In this document: one piece after another, positions 42,861-51,389 of the stretch
Position numbering within the stretch: the stretch's first letter is position 1
How the letters are laid out: every line of letters begins with the position of its first letter
Assembly (NCBI RefSeq): GCF_030014915.1
Contig: NZ_JAGIXS010000003.1
Coordinates: forward strand, 310,001 to 374,000
Direction of reading: 5' to 3'
DNA from: Pelomonas sp. V22
Lineage (GTDB): Bacteria; Pseudomonadota; Gammaproteobacteria; Burkholderiales; Burkholderiaceae_C
DNA: 64,000 bases
Translations under genes and position numbers: made by a program
Notes under the pieces: generated by a model
What the model saw: the letters and a program-made list of their open reading frames with translations, nothing else
What the model was told of the DNA's origin: nothing
Database searches by the model: none

Positions 42861-43624
42861 GTAAGACCAAGGCACCGCGCGACCCACGCGGGCACAGCCT
42901 GCGCATCTATGCAGACGTGTTCGACTCGCCGGCCTACTGTGCGCTTTCACCTCACGACCGCATGGCCTACATGGCGCTGCTGCGCGAACTGAAGGGCTAC
43001 AACAACGGCGACTTGTCGTTGCCCTTGAGCCGAGCCAAGAAGTGCGGCATCTCGCACCACCTGACGCTGGCCCGAAGCTTGAGAGCGGTGTGCGCCGTCG
43101 GGCTGGTGGCCATCACCAGAAAGGGCGGCTGCACGAAGGGCGGGCAGCGCCTGCCTACTCTGTACCGGATAACGGACCGGGAGTGCTACGACATTCCGGC
43201 CAAGCATCTGGAGGCACGGCAAGCGACCAATGAATGGCGCAAGGTGCAGAGCGTCGAAGCTGCCTGCGCTTTGATCGAAAAGGCAGAGCAACAGGCGAAG
43301 GCGAGCGGCGACGAAAAAAAAGGCCTAGGACACCGCGTGACGCGCACCAGGACACCGCGTGACGTAGTCAGCCCAAAAACCAGGACACCCGGTGGCACAT
43401 GGGATTCAGGACCAGGACACCGCGTGACAGTGGCAGAAACCTGCGAGAACCCAATAGCCACGCGGGATAGCGACCGATTCAGCAGCAAACGAGAAAGGTC
43501 AAGCCATAGGACACCGCGTGTATCACCTCTATACCTATGCCACCCCCTAGAGGCATTTGAAGCCTGCGGACCGTATCAGAGGCTGACCAAGGGCGGGCCC
43601 AACTTCAGCGCCTTGGTTGCTTGA
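42857..43624 (+). CDS. Replication-initiator-like HTH protein carrying iterons
   Basis: 255 residues from the ATG at 42857 (ATGA overlap). The N-terminal half has RIYADVFDSPAYCALSPHDRMAYMALLRELKGYNN and SRAKKCGISHHLTLARSLRAVCAVGLVAI, a winged-HTH arrangement like phage and plasmid replication proteins. The region 156-220 contains the repeated peptide HRVTRTRTPRDV. This comes from five copies of AGGACACCGCGTGAC-type DNA (43327-43522), which look like iterons. An origin inside the initiator gene is known for lambda O and some satellites. Calling it a replication protein is an inference from the iterons and HTH. Confidence 0.6.
   Translation: MSKTKAPRDPRGHSLRIYADVFDSPAYCALSPHDRMAYMALLRELKGYNNGDLSLPLSRAKKCGISHHLTLARSLRAVCAVGLVAITRKGGCTKGGQRLPTLYRITDRECYDIPAKHLEARQATNEWRKVQSVEAACALIEKAEQQAKASGDEKKGLGHRVTRTRTPRDVVSPKTRTPGGTWDSGPGHRVTVAETCENPIATRDSDRFSSKRERSSHRTPRVSPLYLCHPLEAFEACGPYQRLTKGGPNFSALVA
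43327..43522 (+). repeat. Iteron-like direct repeats, probable replication origin
   Basis: Five direct repeats of a 15-base unit, AGGACACCGCGTGAC. Exact copies lie at 43327-43341, 43349-43363 and 43414-43428. A degenerate copy lies at 43382-43396 (AGGACACCCGGTGGC), and a copy at 43508-43522 is changed at its last two bases. Spacing ranges from 22 to 94 bases. All are in one orientation and inside the initiator-like gene. Confidence 0.65.
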
Positions 43625-43991
43625 CCATTCGCAGGGACCGGCTGCAGCGGGGCATTGGGGCACCTGCTGGAGCGATGGGGAGGGGGCGTCCCAAAGTGGA
43701 AAAAGTTGACCTTTTGCTAACCACTGGTCTTCCCACGCGGACAACAAATCCCCCTTTGAAATCGAATTCAAACGGGCTGCTCGCGTCGCATCTGGCAATC
43801 AGCAAATCGAGACGCTCCTGTCGCGGCTATGCCCCCACGGGGGGGCTGAATCTGCACCTGCCTCTGCCCCATGACCAAGTGGCAAGGTGCAGTCCAACGC
43901 TAAGCCCAAATTTTCACGGGCAATGTTCCTGGCCGGCGTCGTGCGCGCGCGTGGCTCATCTGGTGAGCTAGCCGGCCTGCATCATCGCTGC
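43625..43991. other. Element region without a confident gene
   Basis: About 367 bases between the initiator-like gene and the small gene at 43992. It has an A/T-rich patch near 43700-43770 (an A-run and TTTTGC, then ACAACAAATCCCCC). No Shine-Dalgarno-backed frame is seen. The AT-rich patch beside the iterons could be a DNA-unwinding element. Confidence 0.4.
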
Positions 43992-44222
43992 ATGAAGCAA
44001 ATCGAACTCTGGACCTGGACTCTTCGCTGTGAGACTACCGGGCGCGTTGCTCGCAGCCGATGGAAGATGACCGCAGCAGATGCCAAGGCACGCGACCCGA
44101 TGGCGCAATCAGTGCCGGGGACGCGCGAAGTTAGGGACGTGCCTGAATCGCCCGATGAGTGGTCGCCGTGGTCAACGAGCGCCTTCGGCTCAAAACTGAG
44201 AAGCCAGCCAGAAAACCAGTAG
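43992..44222 (+). CDS. Small conserved-looking element protein
   Basis: 76 residues, MKQIELWTWTLRCETTGRVA and following. The pattern IELWTWTL...RWKMTAADAKARDPMA...GTREVRDVPE resembles small proteins of unknown function often found in Burkholderiales mobile elements. This is recognised only from memory of the pattern. It ends just before the right double repeat. No strong Shine-Dalgarno site is visible. Confidence 0.45.
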   Translation: MKQIELWTWTLRCETTGRVARSRWKMTAADAKARDPMAQSVPGTREVRDVPESPDEWSPWSTSAFGSKLRSQPENQ

Positions 44223-44226
44223 CAGT

Positions 44227-44247
44227 TGGCTACATGGTGGCTACATG
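44227..44247 (+). repeat. Possible integrase arm-type repeat, right end
   Basis: Two copies of TGGCTACATG separated by one G, identical to 39854-39874 and in the same orientation. It lies 52 bases before the right attachment repeat. Confidence 0.6.
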
Positions 44248-44298
44248 AGGCTCGGAAAAGCACAAGGGGTCAGCCCCTTGCGGTGCTAACCCCTTGAT

Positions 44299-44353
44299 TT
44301 TGTTGGTGCCGATGAAGAGAGTCGAACTCCCGACCTTCGCATTACGAATGCGC
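44299..44353 (+). repeat. Attachment-site repeat within the intact tRNA-Thr
   Basis: 55 bases identical to 39672-39726, spanning the 3' two-thirds of the tRNA gene and five bases beyond its 3' end. With the left copy it defines a 4,627-base integrated element. Mismatch begins at 44354 where the tRNA continues. Confidence 0.9.
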
Positions 44354-44379
44354 TGCTCTACCAACTGAGCTACATCGGC
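44304..44379 (-). tRNA. tRNA-Thr (anticodon CGU)
   Basis: 76 bases including an encoded CCA end. The anticodon loop TTCGTAA gives CGT on the DNA strand. The D arm GCTCAGTTGGTAGAGC and T arm GGGAGTTCGACTCTC are canonical, and the sequence is very close to the E. coli tRNA-Thr(CGU). Its 3' part served as the integration site for the adjacent element, which restored the tRNA on insertion. It is transcribed toward the element. Confidence 0.95.
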
Positions 44380-44414
44380 TTCGCGATCAAGCGGTGCTTG
44401 CTTGCGAGCCCGCG

Positions 44415-44423
44415 ACTATAGCA
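44415..44423 (-). promoter_or_regulatory. Extended -10 of the tRNA-Thr promoter
   Basis: TGCTATAGT on the minus strand (44423-44415) is a good extended -10 placed about 35 bases before the tRNA 5' end, followed by a GC-rich stretch. The -35 is weak. Confidence 0.45.
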
Positions 44424-44430
44424 GACTTTT

Positions 44431-45441
44431 TCAGCTGTTTTCCAGGTGGTAGCGAGTCACGCGCTCGACCTCGTTCTTGGAACCCAGCACCACGGCCACG
44501 CGCTCGTGAAGCAGGGTGGGTTGCAGGTCGAGGATGCGCTCGCGGGCATTGGTGGCAGCGCCGCCGGCCTGTTCGACGAGGAAGGCCATGGGGTTGGCCT
44601 CGTACATCAGGCGCAGCTTGCCGGCCTTGTTCGGCTCGCGCTGGTCCCAGGGGTAGAGGAAGACGCCGCCGCGCGTGAGGATGCGGTGCACGTCGGCCAC
44701 CATGGCTGCGATCCAGCGCATGTTGAAGTCCTTGCCGCGCGGTCCGGTGCTGCCGGCCAGGCATTCGTCGATGTAGCGCTTCACCGGGGCATCCCAGTGG
44801 CGCATGTTCGACATATTGATCGCGAACTCTTTGGTGTCCTCGGGGATCTTCACCTCGTCCTGTGTCAGCACGAAGGAACCCTGCTCACGGTCCAGCGTGA
44901 ACATGGCCACGCCGTCGCCCAGCGTCAGCACCAGGGTGGTCTGCGGGCCGTAGATGCAGTAGCCGGCGGCCACCTGCTGCTTGCCCGGCTGCAGGAAGTC
45001 TTCCTCGCCGACGCCGCGATGGTTCGTCACCTTGCGCAGCACCGAGAAGATGGTGCCGATGCTGACGTTCACGTCGATGTTGGACGAGCCGTCGAGCGGG
45101 TCGAACAGCAAGAGGTACTCGCCCTGCGGATAGCGGTTGGGCACCACGTAGATGCCTTCCATTTCCTCGGAGGCCATGGCCGCCAGGTGGCCGCCCCATT
45201 CATTGGCTTCGATCAGCACCTCGTTGGCGATGATGTCCAGCTTCTTCTGGATCTCGCCCTGCACGTTCTCGCTGTGGGCCGTGCCCAGCACGTCGCCAAG
45301 GGCACCCTTGTTGACGCTGATGGAGATGCGTTTGCAGGCGCGGGCCACGATCTCGATCAGGAGCCGCAGCTCCTGCGGGATGTGGCCATGCTGGCGCTGC
45401 TGCTCGATCAGGTACTGCGTGAGGCTGACACGGCGGGTCAT
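44431..45441 (-). CDS. fbp: Fructose-1,6-bisphosphatase, class 1
   Basis: 336 residues, the usual class 1 length. The key metal-site and signature segment is [25 protein letters not shown]. Further on are [15 protein letters not shown] and [37 protein letters not shown]. It hydrolyses fructose-1,6-bisphosphate in gluconeogenesis. It overlaps the pepN stop by ATGA at 45438-45441, so it is coexpressed with pepN. Confidence 0.96.
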   Translation of the reverse strand: MTRRVSLTQYLIEQQRQHGHIPQELRLLIEIVARACKRISISVNKGALGDVLGTAHSENVQGEIQKKLDIIANEVLIEANEWGGHLAAMASEEMEGIYVVPNRYPQGEYLLLFDPLDGSSNIDVNVSIGTIFSVLRKVTNHRGVGEEDFLQPGKQQVAAGYCIYGPQTTLVLTLGDGVAMFTLDREQGSFVLTQDEVKIPEDTKEFAINMSNMRHWDAPVKRYIDECLAGSTGPRGKDFNMRWIAAMVADVHRILTRGGVFLYPWDQREPNKAGKLRLMYEANPMAFLVEQAGGAATNARERILDLQPTLLHERVAVVLGSKNEVERVTRYHLENS

Positions 45442-48125
45442 GCGAGTTCCTTGGCTTCAGAAGCGAGGGCGCGCTCGATGATCTCGCGCACGTCGCTGGA
45501 CAGCTCGGCCTTGGCGGCCACGCGGGCGATGGCTTCGCGGGCGGCGCTGCGGTAGGGCTCGGCCAGCTTGGTCCAGCGGTCCATCACGCGGGCCAGGCGG
45601 CCGGCGATCTGCGGGTTGATGGCATCGAGTGCCAGCACCTGTTCGGCCCAGAACACATAGCCAGCAGCATCCAGGCGATGGAAGGCGGCCGGGTTGAACA
45701 GGCACAGCGAGAAGATCAGGCTGCGCGCACGGTTCGGGTTCTTCAAGGTGAAGTCCGGGTGCTGCATCAACTGGCGGACGCGGGCAAAGGTCTTGCCATC
45801 GCGCTCGGCGGCGCGGCCTTGCAGGGCGAACCACTTGTCCACCACCAGGGCCTCGTCCTTGAACTGCTGATGGAAGCGGGCCAGCGCGGGCTCAGCCAGT
45901 TCGGCATGGGCATTCACGAGGGCGGAGAGAGCGCCCAGGCGGTCCGTCATGTTGGCTGCGTCCTTGAAGCGCTGGTAGGCGCGGCCCGGCCAGACGGTGT
46001 CGCCGCTGCGCTGGGCGTCCAGCACCAGCATGGCGAGGGCCAGGTTGGCCAGCGAGCGCTTGCCGCTTTGCACCGGATCGGGCTGGTAGCCGGCGCTGAT
46101 CTGGTTGGCCTCGAAGGCCGCGACCCAGTCTTCGCGCAGCGCATGGGCCAGCTGGTTCTGGGCGGCATCGACGGCGGCGTGGATGGCCTGCGGGTCGATC
46201 ACTTCCAGCTGCTCGGCGATGTAGGCCTCGCCCGGCAGCGTCAGCGCCAGCTCCTTGAAGGCCGAGTCGAGCGTCGGATGGCGCAGCAGGCTGCGCATCG
46301 CTTCGATGTAAGCGCCATCCAGCACCAGCGGCTTGCCCGAGCGCACGGCCGCCAGGATACGGTTCAGCGCGAGGCGCTGGCTGGCTTCCCAGCGATTGAA
46401 GGCGTCCGGATCGGACTTCAGGAGTACCAGCAGCTCGGCGTCCGTCAGGCCATCGTCCAGCAGCACCGGCGCGGAGAAGCCACGCAGCAGCGAGGGCACG
46501 GGCGCCGTGGCCACGTTGATGAAGACGAAGCTTTGTGCCGATTGGTCCAGCACCAGCACGCGTTCGGTGCCAACGGCCTCGGCCTCGCCCTGCAGTTGCA
46601 GCGGCAAGACCTGACCCTCATCCGAGAGCAGGCCCATGGCGACCGGGATCACCTGGGCCAGCTTCGAGTCCTGGCCGGGGCTCGGCGGATTGGTCTGCGA
46701 GAGCGTGAGCGTGTAGGTTTGTGCGGCAGCGTCGTACACGCCGCGTGCCTTCAGGTGCGGCGTGCCGGCCTGCGAGTACCAGCGCTTGAAGGCTTCCAGG
46801 CGGGTGCTCAGGGCCGAGCCCGGGTTGGCATCGGCGATGGCTTGCGCGAAGTCGTCGCAGGTCACGGCCTGGCCGTCATGGCGCTCGAAGTAGAGCTTCA
46901 TGCCTGCCTCGAAGCCGGCACGGCCGACCAGGGTCTGGTACATGCGCACCACTTCCGAGCCCTTGTCGTAGACGGTGGCGGTGTAGAAGTTGTTGATCTC
47001 GACGTAGCTGTCCGGGCGCACCGGGTGGGCCATGGCGCCGCTGTCCTCGGGGAACTGCATGGCGCGCAGTTGGCGCACGTCCTGGATGCGGCAGACGGCG
47101 CGGGCGCTCGGCGCGGCCGCCATGTCCATCGAGAACTCCTGGTCGCGGAAGACGGTGAGGCCTTCCTTCAGCGAGAGCTGGAACCAGTCGCGGCAGGTCA
47201 CGCGGTTGCCGGTCCAGTTGTGGAAGTACTCGTGCGCCACGATGGACTCGATGCGCGAGAAATCAGCATCGGTTGCCGTGGCCGGGGAGGCGAGCAGGGC
47301 ACTCGTGTTGAAGATGTTGAGGCCCTTGTTCTCCATCGCGCCCATGTTGAAGTCGGACACGCCGACGATCATGAAGCGCTCCAGGTCCAGCGGCAGCTTG
47401 AAGCGCGCCTCGTCCCAGACGATGGAGGCGATCAGCGAGTTCATCGCATGCTCGGTCTTCTCCAGGTCGCCGCGGCGCACGAAGACTTGCAGCAGGTGAT
47501 CCTTGCCGGCGCGCGTGGTGATGCGCTGCTCGCGCGCCACCAGGTCGCCCGCCACCAGGGCGAACAGGTAGCTCGGCTTCGGGAAGGGGTCGTGCCAGAC
47601 GGCGAAGTGGCGGGTCGCATCGAGCTCGCCGCTGTCCTTCAGGTTGCCGTTGGAGAGCAGCACCGGGTACTTGGTCTTGTCGGCACGCAGCGTCACCGTG
47701 TAGACCGCCATCACATCGGGGCGGTCCAGGAAGTAGGTGATGCGGCGGAAGCCCTCGGCCTCGCACTGCGTGAAGAAGCTGCCACCCGAGGTGTAGAGGC
47801 CCGACAGCGCGGTGTTCTTCTCGGGCGCGCAGGTGTTGCGCACTTCGAGCGTGAAGTCGGCATCGGGCGCGGCCTCGATCACCAGCTCATGGCCTTCCTG
47901 GCGGAAGGACACGCTCTCGCCATTGATCAGCACGCGCAGCAGCTGCAGCTCTTCGCCATGCAGGCGCAGCGCGCCATGCGGCACGGCCGTGTTGCGCTCT
48001 ATCTTCATCTTGCTGATGACGAGCGTCTTGGCCGGGTCCAGGTCGAAGCTGATGTCGACCTCACGGATCCAGAACGCGGGGGCCAGGTAGTCCTGGCGGC
48101 GGATCAGGGTGCTGCCTTCGCGCAT
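45438..48125 (-). CDS. pepN: Aminopeptidase N (M1 family)
   Basis: 895 residues. The exopeptidase motif is GAMEN at 262-266. The zinc site is HEYFH at 298-302 plus Glu321, in the context [20 protein letters not shown]. The C-terminal part is the DUF3458-type PepN domain, helical to the end. It removes N-terminal residues from peptides in the cytoplasm. It starts 64 bases after prfB, across an intrinsic terminator, and overlaps fbp downstream. Confidence 0.95.
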   Translation of the reverse strand: MREGSTLIRRQDYLAPAFWIREVDISFDLDPAKTLVISKMKIERNTAVPHGALRLHGEELQLLRVLINGESVSFRQEGHELVIEAAPDADFTLEVRNTCAPEKNTALSGLYTSGGSFFTQCEAEGFRRITYFLDRPDVMAVYTVTLRADKTKYPVLLSNGNLKDSGELDATRHFAVWHDPFPKPSYLFALVAGDLVAREQRITTRAGKDHLLQVFVRRGDLEKTEHAMNSLIASIVWDEARFKLPLDLERFMIVGVSDFNMGAMENKGLNIFNTSALLASPATATDADFSRIESIVAHEYFHNWTGNRVTCRDWFQLSLKEGLTVFRDQEFSMDMAAAPSARAVCRIQDVRQLRAMQFPEDSGAMAHPVRPDSYVEINNFYTATVYDKGSEVVRMYQTLVGRAGFEAGMKLYFERHDGQAVTCDDFAQAIADANPGSALSTRLEAFKRWYSQAGTPHLKARGVYDAAAQTYTLTLSQTNPPSPGQDSKLAQVIPVAMGLLSDEGQVLPLQLQGEAEAVGTERVLVLDQSAQSFVFINVATAPVPSLLRGFSAPVLLDDGLTDAELLVLLKSDPDAFNRWEASQRLALNRILAAVRSGKPLVLDGAYIEAMRSLLRHPTLDSAFKELALTLPGEAYIAEQLEVIDPQAIHAAVDAAQNQLAHALREDWVAAFEANQISAGYQPDPVQSGKRSLANLALAMLVLDAQRSGDTVWPGRAYQRFKDAANMTDRLGALSALVNAHAELAEPALARFHQQFKDEALVVDKWFALQGRAAERDGKTFARVRQLMQHPDFTLKNPNRARSLIFSLCLFNPAAFHRLDAAGYVFWAEQVLALDAINPQIAGRLARVMDRWTKLAEPYRSAAREAIARVAAKAELSSDVREIIERALASEAKELA

Positions 48126-48150
48126 GCGGGGGGCTCCTCAGGGATTCAAG

Positions 48151-48184
48151 AAAAACAGCCCGGGCGGATCGTCGCGCCGGGCTG
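48151..48184 (-). terminator. Intrinsic terminator after prfB
   Basis: On the minus strand CAGCCCGG and CCGGGCTG arms (48177-48184 and 48156-48163) form an 8-bp GC-rich stem followed by TTTTT (complement of 48151-48155). It lies directly after the prfB stop. Confidence 0.85.
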
Positions 48185-48188
48185 GGGT

Positions 48189-49293
48189 TCAGACACCTTG
48201 CTTCAGGCTCTCGGTGATGAAGGGGTCGAGATCGCCGTCCAGCACCTTCTGCGTGGCCGAGGTCTCGTAGTTGGTGCGCAGGTCCTTGATGCGGCTCTGG
48301 TCGAGCACATAGCTGCGGATCTGGTGGCCCCAACCCACGTCGGTCTTGGTGTCCTCGAGCTTCTGCTGCTCTTCCATGCGCTTGCGCATCTCATGGTCGT
48401 ACAAGCGCGAGCGCAGGCGCTTCCAGGCCACATCGCGGTTGCTGTGCTGGCTGCGGCCGTCCTGGCATTGCACGACGATGCCGGTCGGGATGTGCGTGAG
48501 GCGCACCGCCGAGTCGGTCTTGTTGATGTGCTGGCCACCAGCGCCAGAGGCGCGGAAGGTGTCGGTGCGCACGTCGGCCGGGTTGATCTCGATCTCGATC
48601 GAGTCATCGACTTCCGGGTAGACGAACAGCGAGGCAAAGCTGGTGTGGCGGCCGCCCGAGCTGTCGAACGGCGATTTGCGCACCAGGCGGTGCACGCCGG
48701 TTTCGGTGCGCAGCAGGCCGAAGGCGTACTCGCCTTCCACCTTGATCGTGGCGCTCTTGATGCCGGCCACGTCGCCGTCGGTCTGGTCTTCGAGCGTCGC
48801 CTTGAAGCCCTTGCGCTCGCAGTACTTGAGGTACTGGCGCAGCAACATGCCGGCCCAGTCATTGGCCTCGGTGCCACCGGCGCCGGCCTGGATGTCGATG
48901 AAGCAGTTCAGCGGGTCGGCCGGGTTGTTGAACATCCGGCGGAATTCCAGCTCCTCGACCTTGGCGCGCAGTTGCGCGGCATCGCTCTCGATGGCGGCCA
49001 GGCCGTCGAAGTCCTCGTCGGCCTTGCTCATGTCGAAGAGCTCGGTGTTGTCGGCGAGGTTGCTGTTCAGGTGGTCGATGGTCTGGACCACGGTCTCCAA
49101 GGTGCGCTTTTCCTTGCCCAGCTCCTGGGCGCGCTTGGGATCGTTCCAGACGTTCGGGTTTTCGAGGGCGGCGTTGACCTCGTTCAGCCGCAGGACTTTG
49201 CGGTCGTAGTCAAAGATACCCCCTTAGCGCGTCGGTACGCGCTGTCAGATCGGCGAGGGTGGTTCCGATCGCGTTGATGCGTTCGATGTCCAT
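48189..49293 (-). CDS. prfB: Peptide chain release factor 2, with programmed +1 frameshift
   Basis: Translation starts at the ATG at 49293 ([20 protein letters not shown] and following). After 27 codons it meets an in-frame TGA at 49212-49210 within AGGGGGTATCTTTGAC, the classic prfB autoregulatory site with an internal Shine-Dalgarno-like AGGGGG. A +1 shift continues in the frame DYDRKVLRL to give about 367 residues, close to E. coli RF2. The main part has the anticodon-mimic SPF (RKSPFDSS) and the catalytic GGQ ([12 protein letters not shown]). It terminates translation at UGA and UAA. A tool that ignores the shift would miss the N-terminus. Confidence 0.96.
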
Positions 49294-49418
49294 GATGGCT
49301 GTGCTTTTTTGTGGTGGGCGCCCCAGAACAGAGCGCAATCAGCCGCGCATTTTAGCGGCCTGGCTCCCCGGGGAAGCGCCAGGGCGCTTGCCGCCGCCCT
49401 GGCTTTAAAGTCGCGGCC

Positions 49419-49673
49419 ATGCTTTTGCTCGTCTTCGCCCTCAAGCTGATTGCCGAAATCGGGCTGCTGGCATGCCTCGGTCGCGGGCTGCTGGGCCTCT
49501 TGATCGGAGCCCGGCGTGAAGGCAATTTCTTCTATGGCCTGCTCGACGTGGTGGCCAGGCCTTTCGACCTCGTCGCCGGCCGGCGCTGGGCGCTGCTGCT
49601 GGCCGCCGGACTCTGGCTGGCCGTCACCGCCTGGAAGATCCAGCTCTGCCTTGGAGGCGCGGCATGCCGTTGA
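49419..49673 (+). CDS. Small membrane protein
   Basis: 84 residues with two or more hydrophobic helices (MLLLVFALKLIAEIGLLACL; RRWALLLAAGLWLAVTAW). It overlaps the DUF4212 gene by 10 bases, so the two are coupled. No family is recognised with certainty. It may be a partner or regulator of the DUF4212 protein. Confidence 0.55.
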   Translation: MLLLVFALKLIAEIGLLACLGRGLLGLLIGARREGNFFYGLLDVVARPFDLVAGRRWALLLAAGLWLAVTAWKIQLCLGGAACR

Positions 49674-49930
49674 ATCCGCAAGAACGCCAGCGTCGCTACG
49701 GCCAGGCCAACCACCGGCTCACGCTGTGGCTGCTGGCCGCCTGGATGGTCGTGACCTTCGTCGTGCCCTTCTTTGCCCGCGATCTGAACTTCAGCTTCTT
49801 CGGCTGGCCGTTCAGCTTTTGGGTGGCCTCGCAGGGCGCCCTGATCGCCTACCTGGTGATCGCCTGGAGCTATGCGCGCTGGATGAACCGGCGCGACCAG
49901 GCCGAAGCCGAGACCTCAGCCGAGGAATGA
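49664..49930 (+). CDS. DUF4212 / sodium-solute symporter small subunit
   Basis: 88 residues with two transmembrane helices and the family pattern HRLTLWLLAAWMVVTFVVPFFARDLNFSFFGWPFSFWVASQGALIAYLVIAWSYARWMNR, matching the small subunit (about 77-90 aa) of ActP-like solute:sodium symporters. The large SSS subunit normally follows at once, but here the next gene is a divergently facing hydrolase. The large partner must be elsewhere or lost. Confidence 0.8.
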   Translation: MPLNPQERQRRYGQANHRLTLWLLAAWMVVTFVVPFFARDLNFSFFGWPFSFWVASQGALIAYLVIAWSYARWMNRRDQAEAETSAEE

Positions 49931-50845
49931 GGCCAGCTGAGCGGCCAGCGCCTCGGGCTGGTCGTGGTGCAGCATGTGGCCGGCATCCGTGAGTGTTGCC
50001 CGTTTCAGGTCCTTGACCACGGCCAGCCTCGCTTCGAAGTCTTCGCGCGGGTAGCGGTCGCCCCACCATTTGGTGATGTCGGTGCTGTCACCCTCGACCC
50101 AGAGGGTGGGTGCCTCGATCTGCGCCCAGGTGGCGACGATCTCGGCGCGGCGGTAGAGGATGGGATTCGTGCGCTTGTGGGCCGGATCGCCGAGCAGCAG
50201 CCATTGGCCACCGACCTCGCGCGACCAGTGCGAGGCCAGCCAGCGGGCCTTCTCGGGCTTGAGGCGTGGATTGGTCTTGATCAATCGCTCGGCCACGGCA
50301 TCGAGGCTGGCATAAGGCTTGAGCCGCTGTTCTTCCTTCAGCTCATCGAGCCAGGCGACCAGGCGGCCCGGCGCCATCTCGGGCCGGGTCTCGGGCAGGC
50401 CGAAACCTTCGAGGTTGATCAGCCGGCGGATGCGCTGCGGCCGCACGCCGGCATAGCTCATCACCACGTTGCCGCCCATGCTGTGGCCCAGCAGATCGAC
50501 CGGAGCGTCGGGGCTGATGGTGTCGAGCAGGGCGTCGAGGTCCCCCAGGTAGTCGGGGAACCAGTAGGCGTCGCTGCCGCCGTTGTCGGAGAGGCCGAAG
50601 CCGCGCCAGTCCATGGCCACGACGGCGCGCTGCTGCCCCTTCGCCTCCAGGGCATCGAGCGCATCGACGACGAACTGGAACGAGGCCCCAACATCCATCC
50701 AGCCATGCAGCATCACGAGCAGCGGCTTCTCCGGCGTGACCAGCGAGGCATCGCCCCAGCGCAGGATGTGGTGGCGCAGGCCACGCAAGCTGATGAATTC
50801 GCTGCGCGCCGTGCGGCGCTCGACATAGGCGGGAGTGGGGCTCAT
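49916..50845 (-). CDS. Alpha/beta-fold hydrolase
   Basis: 309 residues. The nucleophile elbow is LLGHSMGGNVV and the oxyanion region is LLVMLHGWMDVGASF. GRFF-like catalytic-loop features follow, with LTDAGHMLHHDQPE carrying the catalytic His near the C-terminus. The substrate is unknown. Its stop overlaps the end of the convergent DUF4212 gene by 15 bases. Confidence 0.88.
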   Translation of the reverse strand: MSPTPAYVERRTARSEFISLRGLRHHILRWGDASLVTPEKPLLVMLHGWMDVGASFQFVVDALDALEAKGQQRAVVAMDWRGFGLSDNGGSDAYWFPDYLGDLDALLDTISPDAPVDLLGHSMGGNVVMSYAGVRPQRIRRLINLEGFGLPETRPEMAPGRLVAWLDELKEEQRLKPYASLDAVAERLIKTNPRLKPEKARWLASHWSREVGGQWLLLGDPAHKRTNPILYRRAEIVATWAQIEAPTLWVEGDSTDITKWWGDRYPREDFEARLAVVKDLKRATLTDAGHMLHHDQPEALAAQLASFLG

Positions 50846-50902
50846 GGCCTCAATGTAGGCCAGCGCTCAAAGCCATGCTGTAGCTCTGGCGACAATGGGG
50901 CC

Positions 50903-51385
50903 ATGAGCAAACACCTGATCCGCACCGCCACTCCCGCCGACGTGCCCGCCATCGTCGGCCTGATCAAGGAACTGGCCGATTTCGAGCAGCTCGGCCATCT
51001 CGCCCAGGCCACGCCCGAGACCCTGATGCCGCACCTGTTCGGCGACAAGCCGGTCGTCGAATGCTGGGTGGCAGAAGGTGAGCAGGGCGGGCTGATCGCC
51101 TTCGCGCTCTTCTTCACCAACTTCTCCACCTTCCTCGCCAAGCCCGGCCTCTACCTGGAAGACCTGTACGTGCAGCCCGCCCATCGCGGCACTGGTCTCG
51201 GCAAGGAGATGCTGAGCCGCCTGGCCGCGCTGGCGGTGCAGCGTGGCTATGGCCGCTTCGAGTGGAGCGTGCTGGACTGGAACGTGAACGCCATCGAGTT
51301 CTACAAGAAGATGGGCGCCGTGATGATGGACGACTGGCGCATCTGCCGGCTCACCGGCGATGCGCTGGCGCAGTACGGGCGCTGA
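50903..51385 (+). CDS. GNAT-family N-acetyltransferase
   Basis: 160 residues from the ATG at 50903; a long upstream open frame is antisense to the hydrolase. Acetyl-CoA binding motif A is LYLEDLYVQPAHRGTGLGKEMLSRLAALAVQRGYGRFEWSVLDWNVNAIEFYKKMGA, typical of GNATs acting on small amines or diamines. The substrate cannot be assigned. It is convergent with the S9 peptidase, four bases apart. Confidence 0.9.
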   Translation: MSKHLIRTATPADVPAIVGLIKELADFEQLGHLAQATPETLMPHLFGDKPVVECWVAEGEQGGLIAFALFFTNFSTFLAKPGLYLEDLYVQPAHRGTGLGKEMLSRLAALAVQRGYGRFEWSVLDWNVNAIEFYKKMGAVMMDDWRICRLTGDALAQYGR

Positions 51386-51389
51386 TGAT

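Noticed and set aside
43327..43522. CRISPR array
   Set aside because: The repeats are only 15 bases, unevenly spaced and inside a coding frame. No cas genes or unique 30-40-base spacers are present, so iterons fit better.
43621..43971. 116-codon frame after the initiator-like gene
   Set aside because: No Shine-Dalgarno site, a non-ATG start and a composition unlike its neighbours, with no recognisable motif.
45678..49277. 1199-codon open frame on the plus strand across pepN and prfB
   Set aside because: It runs antisense through two well-recognised genes, has low-complexity composition and no family match. It is a by-product of GC-rich codon use.
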